Below, piece after piece: positions 35,051 through 43,362 of a stretch of 64,000 bases of DNA. Position 1 is the stretch's first letter, and each line of letters starts with the position of its first letter. The DNA comes from Lachnospiraceae bacterium AM93-12TA (GTDB lineage: Bacteria; Bacillota; Clostridia; Lachnospirales; Lachnospiraceae), in the NCBI GenBank assembly GCA_027698105.1, contig JAQERH010000009.1, positions 1 to 64,000 on the forward strand, given 5' to 3'. Below the pieces are notes generated by a model, which saw nothing but the letters and a program-made list of their open reading frames with translations, had not been told where the DNA came from and searched no databases. Made by a program: the position numbers and the translations under genes.

Positions 35051-35428
35051 TTATAGTTTTCTTCCGCACTGGGGGCAGTAGGAAAAATCCTCTGAGAGCC
35101 TGCAGCCGCAGTCCGGACAGCTTCCCTCCTCGGCGAAATTTCCCGTTCCTCTCTGCATGAGAGACAAATCGTTCTCTCCGATATCCGCAGCCTGTCCCCT
35201 CAAAATTTTCATCCCTGTCTCCCGGTCCAGCTCATAAACAGAGCCGCAGCAGGTCATTTTTACATAAAATTTCCTGTTCCATTTAAACAGCGGGATGAAA
35301 AAGAAACTGAAATACGTGTAGGTCATAAAGACCTGGTATCTTCCATAGCTGCCGCAGACGCTGCATATCACCGTTTTCAGATATTCCAGCTGTTTGACAG
35401 CAGAACTGATTCCTCCAATAAAAATCAT
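35051..35428 (-). CDS. Zinc-ribbon protein
   Basis: A 125-residue protein with an N-terminal CSVCG, a central YTYFSFFFIPLFKWN stretch, a TCCG pair, and a C-terminal zinc ribbon CPDCGCRLSEDFSYCPQCG. The set resembles the zinc-ribbon-15 type family of clostridia. Function unknown. The ATG at 35428 with GAGGAG upstream is chosen; an in-frame start at 35515 would overlap the divergent gene's leader. It is the first gene of the minus-strand run down to 31451. Confidence 0.78.
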   Translation of the reverse strand: MIFIGGISSAVKQLEYLKTVICSVCGSYGRYQVFMTYTYFSFFFIPLFKWNRKFYVKMTCCGSVYELDRETGMKILRGQAADIGENDLSLMQRGTGNFAEEGSCPDCGCRLSEDFSYCPQCGRKL

Positions 35429-35574
35429 ATCTTGCTCCTCTTTTCTGAATTCAGTATACAAAATCGCAGATATTTTCGCAACTGCTAATCTGAGAGACAG
35501 CGTGAAAATTGACATTGCCCTGTTTGTCCTGTATAACAGATATTAGAAAGCAGAAGCGCAAAGGAGGCGGTACT

Positions 35575-36132
35575 ATGGCTGCAGTTCATGTATGGACCAA
35601 ACAGCACAGACATGTATGGGAAGAACTTAAAACGTATGGGCGCTATATTGTAAAAGAAGAGTATATCCGTATGGCCCTGGAGGGGGAGGCTGATTTAATG
35701 CTGATGCCCTACCGGTGGCTGGTATCCCACAGTCCCCATTATGCGGCTAAACCGGCAGATGTCACATACCCGGTCTGGGTCTCATTTCAGTCCTCCACTG
35801 CCATGCTTCCAGATGACAATGAGGTGATTTTGGAGCTTCTGATTGATGAGGAGATGATAGCGTCTGTCAATATTGCCAAGTGGGGCATGATTCTTAACTA
35901 CTCCTACATCCCTGAGCATGAGGCGGATGCCAATGCCCATCAGAAGCTTCTGGCTCTCTACGGGACAAGCGACGCCAGAGCTGTTATGACGCCCTTTTAC
36001 CCGGAGCTGAAACAGAAAATTATGGGAAGCTGGCCCAGGCTGTTTGACAGCCAGATTATGCCGGGCAATGATTTAAGCTATGGAATTATATGGGAGGTGA
36101 AAAAAGAATGGGTTGTCGACGTGAAACAGTAA
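35575..36132 (+). CDS. DUF3841 family protein, copy 1
   Basis: A 185-residue protein of the DUF3841 family. It opens VHVWTKQHRHVWEELKTYG, then has PYRWLVSHSPHY near 43, YPVWVSFQ near 64 and FYPELKQKIMGSWPRLFD near 142. No catalytic motif is evident. AAGGAGG lies eight bases before the ATG at 35575. A paralogue follows in the same operon with a 25-nt overlap. Function is unknown; toxin-like or nucleotide-related roles cannot be judged from sequence. Confidence 0.85.
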   Translation: MAAVHVWTKQHRHVWEELKTYGRYIVKEEYIRMALEGEADLMLMPYRWLVSHSPHYAAKPADVTYPVWVSFQSSTAMLPDDNEVILELLIDEEMIASVNIAKWGMILNYSYIPEHEADANAHQKLLALYGTSDARAVMTPFYPELKQKIMGSWPRLFDSQIMPGNDLSYGIIWEVKKEWVVDVKQ

Positions 36133-36674
36133 CTATATTTTCTCCCCAGGCAGAACCTGTATTAAAAGCCATTGAACAGGACGGGATCTGCTTCTCCAGA
36201 GAAGCCTATGTTCAGAAAAAATATGGGGAGAGCGCTCCCATATTTCTAACAGCATACCGCTGGTATGTAAAGGCTGCCCAGTCCATTGTCCCCAGGCCGG
36301 ATGGTGCGGAATTCCCCTACTGGGGATTTACGGATCCCCGCTTTGCAGATGCCTCCGCCGGAGGATCCCTCCTGACCTTAAAGGTTCCCGCTGACGAAGC
36401 TGTGTTTTTCCGCCCGGAGGACTGGAATAAAATCCTCTGTCTCTCCCTGATCGGGGAAAATGATGCCGAGGAAGCTGCCTTCCGAAGAGAGCTTAACGCC
36501 TGCGGCCTTCACACCACAGACGTTATGCTTACCTCCTTCTATCCAGACTGGAAACACAGGATTTCAGACAGCTGGCCCCGGCTATTTCGCTTCCACCAGG
36601 CATTTCTCTCCGGAGAATCGGATCTCCCTATGCAGGCCGGGCTGTGGCGGATTAAGAAGGAGTGGCTTCAGTAA
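36108..36674 (+). CDS. DUF3841 family protein, copy 2
   Basis: A 188-residue paralogue of the gene before it. It shares FYPDWKHRISDSWPRLF near 145, AYRWYVKA near 47 and FPYWGF near 66 with the first copy, but overall identity looks low, so the duplication is old. The ATG at 36108 lies nine bases after GGAGGTG, inside the end of copy 1, which implies translational coupling. An in-frame ATG at 36090 overlaps that ribosome site and is less likely. Confidence 0.85.
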   Translation: MGCRRETVTIFSPQAEPVLKAIEQDGICFSREAYVQKKYGESAPIFLTAYRWYVKAAQSIVPRPDGAEFPYWGFTDPRFADASAGGSLLTLKVPADEAVFFRPEDWNKILCLSLIGENDAEEAAFRRELNACGLHTTDVMLTSFYPDWKHRISDSWPRLFRFHQAFLSGESDLPMQAGLWRIKKEWLQ

Positions 36675-36702
36675 AATATACGACAGATAAGGAGATTCCC
36701 TT

Positions 36703-37689
36703 ATGATAAAACCAGTTTTAAAACAAATCCCCTGCATGGATCTGCGCCAGATTGCAGACTCCGGACAGTGTTTCCGTATGACGGGGCTTTCAGATACGCC
36801 GGGGCGCTTTTCTGTGATCAGCCAGGGCCATTATCTGGAAATTGAACAGCACAGCGGCAGGCAAAAACTGGCGGAAAACGGCTCAGAGCCTTGTCCTGCT
36901 TTACAGGACAGCGAAGACCTTTTCAGAAAAGAAACCTTTGCCTTTTACTGTGAAGAGGCAGACCTTCCCTTCTGGGAACGGTATTTTGATCTGGAATGCG
37001 ATTACAGCGCCTATATTCACTCCGTCCGAAAGAAAGACGCCTACCTGCGCCGCGCTTCCCAGGCTGGAAGCGGCATCCGGATTTTAAACCAGGATCCCTG
37101 GGAAATGATTCTCACCTTTGTCATTTCCCAGCAGAAAACCATTCCGAAAATCAGGGAAGCAATCGAAGCGCTGAGTCTCCAGTTCGGCACAGAGCATAAA
37201 ACTCTAATCCCTCGAAACGGTCAGGAAAAAGAAATTACATGGCACAGCTTCCCCACCCCCAGCCAGCTGGCAGGGATTTCAGAGGAGATTCTTCGCAGCT
37301 TAAAGCTTGGCTACCGGGCAAAATACATTGCCCGCCTCTGTCAGGATGTAGCAGAAGCAAGGCTGAATCTGGACACTCTTCAGACTATGAATTATGAGGA
37401 AGCCATGGCATATCTCAAGGGGTTTTACGGAATCGGAGAGAAGGTAGCCAACTGTATCTGTCTCTTCGGACTTCACCATATCGAGGCCTTTCCGGTAGAT
37501 ACCTGGATTGAGCAGATTCTGATGCAGGAATACTACAGAAAAAAGAAGAAAAAATATGACGCTCTCCCCAAAAGCCGTCTTTACGGTGAAATCATCCAAG
37601 ATTATTTTGGTATGTATCAGGGGTATGCAGGCGTCATGCAGCAGTATATTTTTTATTATGAGAGGGTAAATCAGGGGAAAATCAAGTAA
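36703..37689 (+). CDS. ogg: OGG1-type 8-oxoguanine DNA glycosylase
   Basis: Bifunctional glycosylase/AP lyase that removes 8-oxoguanine. The 328 residues have an N-terminal OGG domain with DSGQCFRM near 20 (family QCFRW), FVISQQKTIPKI near 140 (helix that enters the duplex) and a helix-hairpin-helix GFYGIGEKVANCICLFG near 238 holding the catalytic lysine, then AFPVDTWI near 265 with the catalytic aspartate. It follows the DUF3841 pair by 28 nt in one operon. It faces the secreted-protein gene convergently across a terminator. Confidence 0.92.
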   Translation: MIKPVLKQIPCMDLRQIADSGQCFRMTGLSDTPGRFSVISQGHYLEIEQHSGRQKLAENGSEPCPALQDSEDLFRKETFAFYCEEADLPFWERYFDLECDYSAYIHSVRKKDAYLRRASQAGSGIRILNQDPWEMILTFVISQQKTIPKIREAIEALSLQFGTEHKTLIPRNGQEKEITWHSFPTPSQLAGISEEILRSLKLGYRAKYIARLCQDVAEARLNLDTLQTMNYEEAMAYLKGFYGIGEKVANCICLFGLHHIEAFPVDTWIEQILMQEYYRKKKKKYDALPKSRLYGEIIQDYFGMYQGYAGVMQQYIFYYERVNQGKIK

Positions 37690-37737
37690 GATTTTTCTCT
37701 GCCTATGAAAAGGACGCAATTCTCTCCGCTTGAGGTC

Positions 37738-37772
37738 AAAAAGTCCCCGCCGTGTTTATCCCGGCGGGGACT
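37738..37772. terminator. Terminator between ogg and the secreted-protein gene
   Basis: AGTCCCCGCCG (37742-37752) pairs with CGGCGGGGACT (37762-37772). Five T follow on the minus strand (37738-37742), so it ends the minus-strand gene at 37832 and probably also stops ogg transcription. Confidence 0.85.
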
Positions 37773-37831
37773 CTTCGATTCATTTTCATTTTTCCTGGAG
37801 TTTCTGATTTTTCTGCCTGTCAGGCAAGAGG

Positions 37832-38266
37832 TTAGTGGAAATAGCCATAGTCAAAAGTACTGGTGATACTCTCCTGCAGAGTGCCGCCCTGGTATGCCTT
37901 AGATTTTACCTCGATCCGGTAGCTGTAGCCTTCCACTACATAATAGGTTTTCTGTAACATTACCACATGCGGAGCATCTGCATCTGACTCCTCAGACCAA
38001 GACTTTACTGTTTTCCAGGAGCCGCTTTCAAATCTCTGCAGATTACATGTCACTTTCACTTTGTCTACCTTACTTTTATTAGCAGATACAGTCGCCAAAG
38101 CTGTTGCTTTTCCGCTGCTGGTAATATCCAGATCCCCTACCACGGTTGTAAAGTGAGTCCATCTGGGATCCATCTGCTCCCTGGGTCCTGCAAAGGCAGT
38201 CATCGTCAGGCTCAAAATGGCTGCGATCACTAAAAGTAACTGTGCTGCTGTTTTTCTGTGTTTCAT
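37832..38266 (-). CDS. Small secreted protein, unknown function
   Basis: A 144-residue protein with a classic signal peptide: KHRK, a hydrophobic core LLLVIAAILSLTMT and an AFA cleavage site near residue 26. The mature part has DLDITSSGKATALATV, a central QRFESGSWKTVKSW and a YRIEVKSKAY stretch, an all-beta pattern often seen in secreted clostridial DUF proteins. No catalytic motif. It lies 64 nt after the DUF4367 gene and may be part of the same sigma-factor regulon. Confidence 0.7.
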   Translation of the reverse strand: MKHRKTAAQLLLVIAAILSLTMTAFAGPREQMDPRWTHFTTVVGDLDITSSGKATALATVSANKSKVDKVKVTCNLQRFESGSWKTVKSWSEESDADAPHVVMLQKTYYVVEGYSYRIEVKSKAYQGGTLQESITSTFDYGYFH

Positions 38267-38329
38267 GGTAATACCTCCATCTTTCTTTTTATATATAACA
38301 CGATGGAAGTTCTCTCTATAGTGCAGCTT

Positions 38330-39079
38330 TTAATAAAAATTTTTATTTTTTAATTCGATATCCTGGATTTTCACGCTTTCCAGAATCCGCTTCTCCTCCT
38401 CGGCGGAGATATTTCCCACCACGCCGAACTGGCCGGCTGTGCTTTGTACTACAATCTGATTGTAATCCTCTTTCTGGTACAGCATGCCTTTCCGTCCACT
38501 TATCTCCATCTCTGTCTCTGTCAGTTCCTCTGTATCTATCTGAGAATTATGAGGTTCTGCATAGTAGTAAAAATCGTACCACTGTTCCTGCTCTGATTCA
38601 TATGAAATAAAGCATTCTCCCTTTTTTTCTTTTACAGTAACTACATTAAACCCCTTCACTACATAGTCCGGCTCATACTCCTGGAAATGCTCAGTCACTC
38701 TGGTTTTCTCACCTTTATCTACCAGAAGCTCGCTGTAGGTTTCCTTTACCTCTGTAAAGAAGTTCAGTACAGGGGTACGAAACGCAGACGAGGTAAAACC
38801 CATGCATATGGTGACACCGAGGCAGGCCGCCAGTCCCGCTGCGGTCCGTTTCATCCGGCGCCGGCGTTTTTTCTTCTTCTCTTCCAGCGCAGCCATTTTA
38901 AAGAGCTGTTCCATTCTCTCCTTATGGCGCTTTGAAAACTCATGAATCTCCTTCTCTTCTTTTACAGCGCCCTCTCTGTTTTCATATTTTTCAAATTCCT
39001 TCAGCTCCTCGTCCTTTTCCAGCTGTTCTAAAAGGGCCAGCGTCAGGATCATTTCATCACGTTTTTCTCTTGTCTTCAA
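38330..39079 (-). CDS. DUF4367-type membrane protein, probable anti-sigma factor
   Basis: A 249-residue protein. The cytoplasmic N-terminal half is highly charged (EKDEELKEFEKYENREG and KKKRRRRMKRT) and is followed by one transmembrane helix (about 82-102, AAGLAACLGVTICMGFTSSAF). The outer domain (about 140-235) ends in QFGVVGNISAEEEKRILES, the DUF4367 pattern. Overlap of its start with the sigma factor stop (4 nt) indicates that it is the partner anti-sigma factor. The triggering signal is unknown. Confidence 0.8.
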   Translation of the reverse strand: MKTREKRDEMILTLALLEQLEKDEELKEFEKYENREGAVKEEKEIHEFSKRHKERMEQLFKMAALEEKKKKRRRRMKRTAAGLAACLGVTICMGFTSSAFRTPVLNFFTEVKETYSELLVDKGEKTRVTEHFQEYEPDYVVKGFNVVTVKEKKGECFISYESEQEQWYDFYYYAEPHNSQIDTEELTETEMEISGRKGMLYQKEDYNQIVVQSTAGQFGVVGNISAEEEKRILESVKIQDIELKNKNFY

Positions 39080-39630
39080 ACGCTCTCCCCCCTTTCCTTG
39101 ATAATCTCACAAAGCTTTCCTCTTGCCCGTCTAAGCCGTGAATTCACTGTAAACTGGCTGAGGTTTAACAGCTCTCCTATTTCTTTTGACGACAGCTCAT
39201 TAATATAATACAGTCTCAGCACATCTTTATATTTTTGACCCAGCTGGTCAATGGCAGACGCCAGATCCGTTACAGAGACCCGATCAAAGAAAATTTCCTC
39301 TGTGCTGGGAGCCAGAGGTGTTATTTCTGTCTCCATTTCCTCACAGGAAATCGGCTGCTTCTGCCTCTTTCTGTACATATCGATTGCTGTATTTCTGGTA
39401 ATAGTCATCAGGAAGTTCTTGGTTCTGATATCGTTCATCTCCTCAGACGTTATCCTGTCGAGATTTTTGATTATCTTAATCAGAGACAGCTGAACGGCAT
39501 CTTCCGCATCCTCGGTCTGGTTCAGTATCTTATAAGCGGCTGCATACATTGAGCCGCTGTAAAGAGCATACAAGGTCTGAAATTTTGACAGTTCGCCCGG
39601 TTCTTTAAGCATTGAAGTAAGAATAATCAT
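39076..39630 (-). CDS. Sigma-70 family (ECF-like) sigma factor
   Basis: A 184-residue sigma factor. Region 2 is at about 22-85 (ILNQTEDAEDAVQLSLIKI, the -10 recognition helix), and region 4 is at about 125-175 (DVLRLYYINELSSKEIGELL followed by the recognition helix NLSQFTVNSRLRRARGKL). It lacks region 3, as ECF sigma factors do. The downstream DUF4367 protein would hold it inactive. The ATG at 39630 has only a weak ribosome site; an ATG seven codons later is possible. Confidence 0.9.
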   Translation of the reverse strand: MIILTSMLKEPGELSKFQTLYALYSGSMYAAAYKILNQTEDAEDAVQLSLIKIIKNLDRITSEEMNDIRTKNFLMTITRNTAIDMYRKRQKQPISCEEMETEITPLAPSTEEIFFDRVSVTDLASAIDQLGQKYKDVLRLYYINELSSKEIGELLNLSQFTVNSRLRRARGKLCEIIKERGESV

Positions 39631-39722
39631 GGTTCTTTTGTTCTTTCCTCTGTATTTCTTAAAATTTCATGCAAAGGCAGGAGTCCCCCTGCGTCTTTTC
39701 ACTGCATATCCTGCCCCATGAC

Positions 39723-39779
39723 AAAAGGGCGCTGCAATCCAGCCTTTTGTATTCCTCAAGCCATCTTGTAGCGCCTTTT
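39723..39779 (-). terminator. Terminator of the radical SAM gene
   Basis: AAAAGG.GCGCT.CAA (39723-39737) pairs with TTGTAGCGCCTTTT (39766-39779), with one bulge and one mismatch, closing a 28-nt loop. CTTTT follows the stem on the minus strand. It lies eight bases after the radical SAM stop. Confidence 0.7.
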
Positions 39780-39786
39780 AATGTTT

Positions 39787-40659
39787 CTATAAATCTCCCG
39801 TTTCCCGGAATCTTCTGTAATGATGCGTTTCCTTCGCCTCATCCAGCTGGGCCAGCATGGATGGAATATCCTCGTTCAGGTTTCCGGCTAAAACGACGTA
39901 GTTGGAAGCATGATTGGTACGGAATACCGTTCCCGGAGAATCCACATTTTCCAGGAAAATTTTCATTTCATCCACAATTTCATCTGCAGTGATCCGCTCG
40001 AACCGCCCCTTTACCACATCGTCATACATAGGTGTTCCCTCATAGAGACGGAGTGTCAGAAAGGAAGCGTACTCCGGATTCATAGCCGAGATAAGCTCCG
40101 CGCAGGAGCGGGCGTGCTCCTCCACTTTCTGTCTGCCTCCCAGACCTGAAATTAACGTCACTGAGGTCTGAATGCCGCAGCGCTTTAACTTCTGTCCTGC
40201 TGCCTTTAATTCGGCTGCTGTTACTCCTTTGCAGATGGATTTCAGAATCTCATCGTCTCCTGACTCAGCTCCTACATAGACAATTCCAAGTCCTGCTTCC
40301 CGGAGACTTTTAAGCTCCTCCTCACTTTTTCTCAGAATGTCCTGAGCCGTCCCGTAGGAGGCCACACGGGTACAGTTGGGAAACAGCTCTCTTACTGCTT
40401 TTAAGATCTCCAGAAGCTTTTCCGTCTGGAGTACCAGGGCGTCTCCGTCTGCCAGGAATACCTTCTGGACGTAAGCTCCATAGCTGTCGTGGGCCCCCTG
40501 CAGATCCTCCATAATCTCCTCCATGCTTCTGACACGGAAATCCTTAGCCTTGTACATGTTGCAGAAGGTACAGGTATTGTGGGCGCAGCCAATGGTCACC
40601 TGCACAATTAAGCTTCTCGCCTCGCTGGGCGGACGGTAAACAATTCCTTCATATCTCAT
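39787..40659 (-). CDS. Radical SAM protein
   Basis: A 290-residue radical SAM enzyme. TIGCAHNTCTFCNMYKAKDF near residue 23 binds the cluster with a CxxxxCxxC spacing (four rather than the usual three residues between the first two cysteines), which also occurs in the Elp3/HemN-like clostridial subgroup. ADGDALVLQTEKLLEIL near 70 and YVGAESGDDEILKSICKG near 130 are common in that group. The reaction is unknown. It lies just after a LysR gene on the same strand. Confidence 0.85.
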   Translation of the reverse strand: MRYEGIVYRPPSEARSLIVQVTIGCAHNTCTFCNMYKAKDFRVRSMEEIMEDLQGAHDSYGAYVQKVFLADGDALVLQTEKLLEILKAVRELFPNCTRVASYGTAQDILRKSEEELKSLREAGLGIVYVGAESGDDEILKSICKGVTAAELKAAGQKLKRCGIQTSVTLISGLGGRQKVEEHARSCAELISAMNPEYASFLTLRLYEGTPMYDDVVKGRFERITADEIVDEMKIFLENVDSPGTVFRTNHASNYVVLAGNLNEDIPSMLAQLDEAKETHHYRRFRETGDL

Positions 40660-40723
40660 CTTATAATTTCTCCTTTTTCTGTATAATCAGCTGAAGTTCA
40701 GCTGTTTTTCTGTCTTCCATGGC

Positions 40724-41740
40724 CTATGCTTCCTTCGTTCTTCCTGCGTGGTCCTTTCCTGACGGGCGTTCCGCCGCAGGCACAGGAACCGGCATTGCCC
40801 CGTTCTTGCCCAGGGATACCTTCAGAAACTCCTCCATGGCTTTTGTCATATATTTATTTCTCTTTTTGTAAAAATACACGTTCCGGATTGCCAGACCGTC
40901 ATCCATCTTGTAGTAGCACAGCGGCACATCAAAAGGAACGCTGCTGACCAGAGCATCTGGAATGAAGGTGGCTCCCATTCCCTTGCTTGCCATGTTGAAG
41001 GCTGTGATCACCTGATCCGGCTTCAGAATAATATTCGGGGTGTAATTCTGGCGGCTGCACATTTTTACCCCCCGTTTGTAAATGCTGTTTTCCTCTTTCA
41101 GGAAAATAAACGGCGTTTTCTTTAAAAGAGGGAGAGGAAGCTCCGGAAACTCTCTGGACTGATAGGCTCCGCTCTCAATGGACTCCCGACTCAGCCTGTA
41201 CTGATTCAGCTCCTGGTTAATCTCAAATCCGGAAGGAACTGCCAGCACAATCCGCTCTGTACTGTAGTAATATTTATCGTAATTCTTATCGTCCATCTCC
41301 GAATTATCGATGAGAAGATCTATTTCCTCAGAAAACAGCTTATCCGTCAGCTGGGACGTGGTTCCCTCTACCAGCTCAATCTTGATCTGGGGGTATCTGC
41401 GTGAAAACTCCGCCAGAAGGCTGGGAAGAATATAGGAGGTCAAAAAAACGGTTCCTCCAATCGTCAGCTTTCCGGCCAACAGCCCATTTAAATTATTCAG
41501 CTGATTAATGGTATTCTGCTCCAGCGCAAACAGCTTCTCGATGGCGTCAATGTAAACCTCACCGCTGGGCGTCAGGCCAATGGGGGAGGTGCTCCTGTCA
41601 AAAATAGGGCTTCCTATCTTTTTTTCCACCTTTTTGATCGCCGTACTTAAAGCCGGCTGGGTGATGTAGAGCTTCTGAGCGGCCTTGGAAAAGCTCTTCT
41701 CCTCATAGACCGCATACACATATTCCTTTCCGTCAAACAT
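40724..41740 (-). CDS. LysR family transcriptional regulator
   Basis: A 338-residue regulator. The N-terminal winged helix is clear: FSKAAQKLYITQPALSTAIK near residue 15-35 and GSPIFDRSTSPIGLTPSG near 45-62, followed by a periplasmic-binding-type effector domain from about 90. The C-terminal 25 residues (after about 313) are Pro- and basic-rich and probably unstructured. It could control the radical SAM gene that follows on the same strand or the palindromic promoter at 41801-41832. The effector is unknown. Confidence 0.88.
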   Translation of the reverse strand: MFDGKEYVYAVYEEKSFSKAAQKLYITQPALSTAIKKVEKKIGSPIFDRSTSPIGLTPSGEVYIDAIEKLFALEQNTINQLNNLNGLLAGKLTIGGTVFLTSYILPSLLAEFSRRYPQIKIELVEGTTSQLTDKLFSEEIDLLIDNSEMDDKNYDKYYYSTERIVLAVPSGFEINQELNQYRLSRESIESGAYQSREFPELPLPLLKKTPFIFLKEENSIYKRGVKMCSRQNYTPNIILKPDQVITAFNMASKGMGATFIPDALVSSVPFDVPLCYYKMDDGLAIRNVYFYKKRNKYMTKAMEEFLKVSLGKNGAMPVPVPAAERPSGKDHAGRTKEA

Positions 41741-41800
41741 GTTCTCTCCTATATCTATCCTATAATTAAAAATTAATAGTTATTATCTTTCTATATGAAT

Positions 41801-41832
41801 TTGATTATATACGAACCCTGTTATATAATCAA
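41801..41832. promoter_or_regulatory. Palindromic element with a -35/-10 pair on both strands
   Basis: TTGATTATAT (41801-41810) and ATATAATCAA (41823-41832) form a perfect 10-bp inverted repeat with a 12-bp spacer. On the plus strand TTGATT (41801-41806) is 17 bp from TATAAT (41824-41829); on the minus strand the same pair is 17 bp apart by symmetry. Minus-strand transcription would serve the LysR gene 61 nt away; plus-strand transcription would enter DNA without a clear gene. Confidence 0.75.
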
Positions 41833-42100
41833 GGCATAGCATACAAGTTGTTTTATGAATTACAGTAATTCAAATTTCCGGCGTTTGGGAAAAAGGCCTT
41901 GCAGCCTGCTTCCATCAAAATGCCCGCTGCTCCCGTCTGGTTCAGACGGCCGGCAGTTTCAGCCAGCTTATCAAAGCCGGTTTTCCCCAAAACCGGTTCC
42001 TTTATATTTGAATATTCCTCGTGAGCACGCCCTGCCAGACCCTCATTCCCCAACCAAACCGCAGCGGCGTGCTCAACCCTTTTTATCCCAAAACACTAAT
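41833..42100. other. Hairpin-rich intergenic region
   Basis: Apart from the promoter element this stretch has no convincing gene. Perfect inverted repeats are GAATTACAGTAATTC (41857-41871), CGTCTG/CAGACG (41934-41939 with 41943-41948), CCGGTTTT/AAAACCGG with a CCCC loop (41977-41984 with 41989-41996) and GAGCACGCC/GGCGTGCTC (42023-42031 with 42066-42074). A 66-codon minus-strand frame (41853-42053) and a plus-strand frame overlap here, but neither has a usable ribosome site. Confidence 0.6.
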
Positions 42101-42796
42101 TTACAAACCAGACCCACTCCCAAGTACGTTCAAAAGCAGAAACCAGACTGGCGGAACTAAAAGAGATGGAAGCATATTCATGGTTTTGCAGTCCTTAATT
42201 TTCAGAATCGACAGGCCGGAGGCGGCGATAAGAACGCCTCCCACAATCGAAATCTCCGCCATCAGCGGTTCCGATAAAAAGCCGGACAGCACACTGGCTC
42301 CCAGATAAATCGAACCCTGCCAGAAAAATAAAACGACAGCAGCCAGGGCAATTCCAATGCCATAGGTGGAAGACAGGGCGATAAATGTCACAAAGTCCAG
42401 CGTGGCATTTGTATACAGATAGGTATTGTTCCCATATACGGCGCTTTCCATGGGGCCTATAATTGACATGGTTCCCACACAGCACAGCAGGATGGCAGTA
42501 GAAAGTCCTTCTCCCAGCTGGGAGGCGTGAAAGCCGGCCATCATACGCTGAAAGCGGCCATCCAGATCAAGAATGGTTCCTGCCAGGCTCCCCAGAGCCA
42601 GACTGGCAATAAACAACACCGGATAGCGGCTGTCCGCCATTCCCTCGACCGCCGAGTGGGCTCCTAACATGAAGGCTGCCAGTCCCATGGCATTAAACAT
42701 AGCTCCCTGATACTCTTCCTTAATACCCTTTTTTACACGGCTTCCAATCAGGCTGGCTGTTACGATTGCACCGACATTTACGATTGTTCCTGTCAT
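42101..42796 (-). CDS. DUF554 family membrane protein
   Basis: A 231-residue polytopic protein with about seven hydrophobic segments. The opening TGTIVNVGAIVTASLIG and the repeated MGLAAFMLGAHSAVEGM region match DUF554, a family likely to transport or to scaffold an unknown small molecule. The ATG at 42796 overlaps the NUDIX stop codon (ATGA) and is chosen over a longer in-frame form. Function unknown. Confidence 0.85.
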   Translation of the reverse strand: MTGTIVNVGAIVTASLIGSRVKKGIKEEYQGAMFNAMGLAAFMLGAHSAVEGMADSRYPVLFIASLALGSLAGTILDLDGRFQRMMAGFHASQLGEGLSTAILLCCVGTMSIIGPMESAVYGNNTYLYTNATLDFVTFIALSSTYGIGIALAAVVLFFWQGSIYLGASVLSGFLSEPLMAEISIVGGVLIAASGLSILKIKDCKTMNMLPSLLVPPVWFLLLNVLGSGSGL

Positions 42797-43311
42797 CTTG
42801 CCGCTTCCTTCCCGGCTGATTCTCCATCGCCTGGGCCTTTTTCCTCCCCGTCCAGACTCCACCGGATCAGCCTGTCTCCTCTGTATTCAAGCTTCAGGGA
42901 AAAGAAAGGACGCTTCTCCTCCAGGAGGCGGAAAAAGATTCGATCCCCCTCCCAGAGATTCAGCTCGTTCAGGCGGGTTTTGTCCACCCATTCCAGGGTT
43001 CCCTCATCACACTCTTTCAAAACTCCCTCAAAACCGTCAGCGGTAAACAGACACATATATTCCGTGGGCCACCCTTCCGCCAGAAAGGTGACAAGCCCTC
43101 TGAAGCGCCAGGAGGTCAGCGTCAGCCCGGTCTCTTCCCTGGCCTCCCGCAGAAGACACTCCTCTGGGCTTTCTCCCTCCTCAAAATGGCCTCCGATTCC
43201 GATCCACTTATCCTTATTGACATCTTTTTCCTTCTTTACCCTGTGAAGCATCAGGTATTTTCCATCCTGCTCAATATAGCAGAGAGTTGTCAGCTGTGAT
43301 TTCTCTCTCAT
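42793..43311 (-). CDS. NUDIX hydrolase (MutT-like)
   Basis: A 172-residue pyrophosphohydrolase. GIGGHFEEGESPEECLLREAREETGLTL at about 37-64 holds the complete NUDIX box (G-x5-E-x7-REUxEExGU), and the preceding VNKDKWIG fits 8-oxo-dGTP diphosphatases of the YtkD/MutT class. The last 30 residues are charged and Gly-rich and probably unstructured. It probably cleans oxidised nucleotides; note the OGG-type glycosylase in this window. It is coupled to the DUF554 gene. Confidence 0.88.
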   Translation of the reverse strand: MREKSQLTTLCYIEQDGKYLMLHRVKKEKDVNKDKWIGIGGHFEEGESPEECLLREAREETGLTLTSWRFRGLVTFLAEGWPTEYMCLFTADGFEGVLKECDEGTLEWVDKTRLNELNLWEGDRIFFRLLEEKRPFFSLKLEYRGDRLIRWSLDGEEKGPGDGESAGKEAAR

Positions 43312-43362
43312 CTGTGTCTCACTCCTGTCTTCTGTTTGTTTAAATATTAAAGTGCTTTCGCA

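Noticed and set aside
41853..42053. Minus-strand frame of 66 codons after the DUF554 gene
   Set aside because: Some protein-like stretches, but no ribosome site at a usable distance and it consists largely of the inverted repeats described there.
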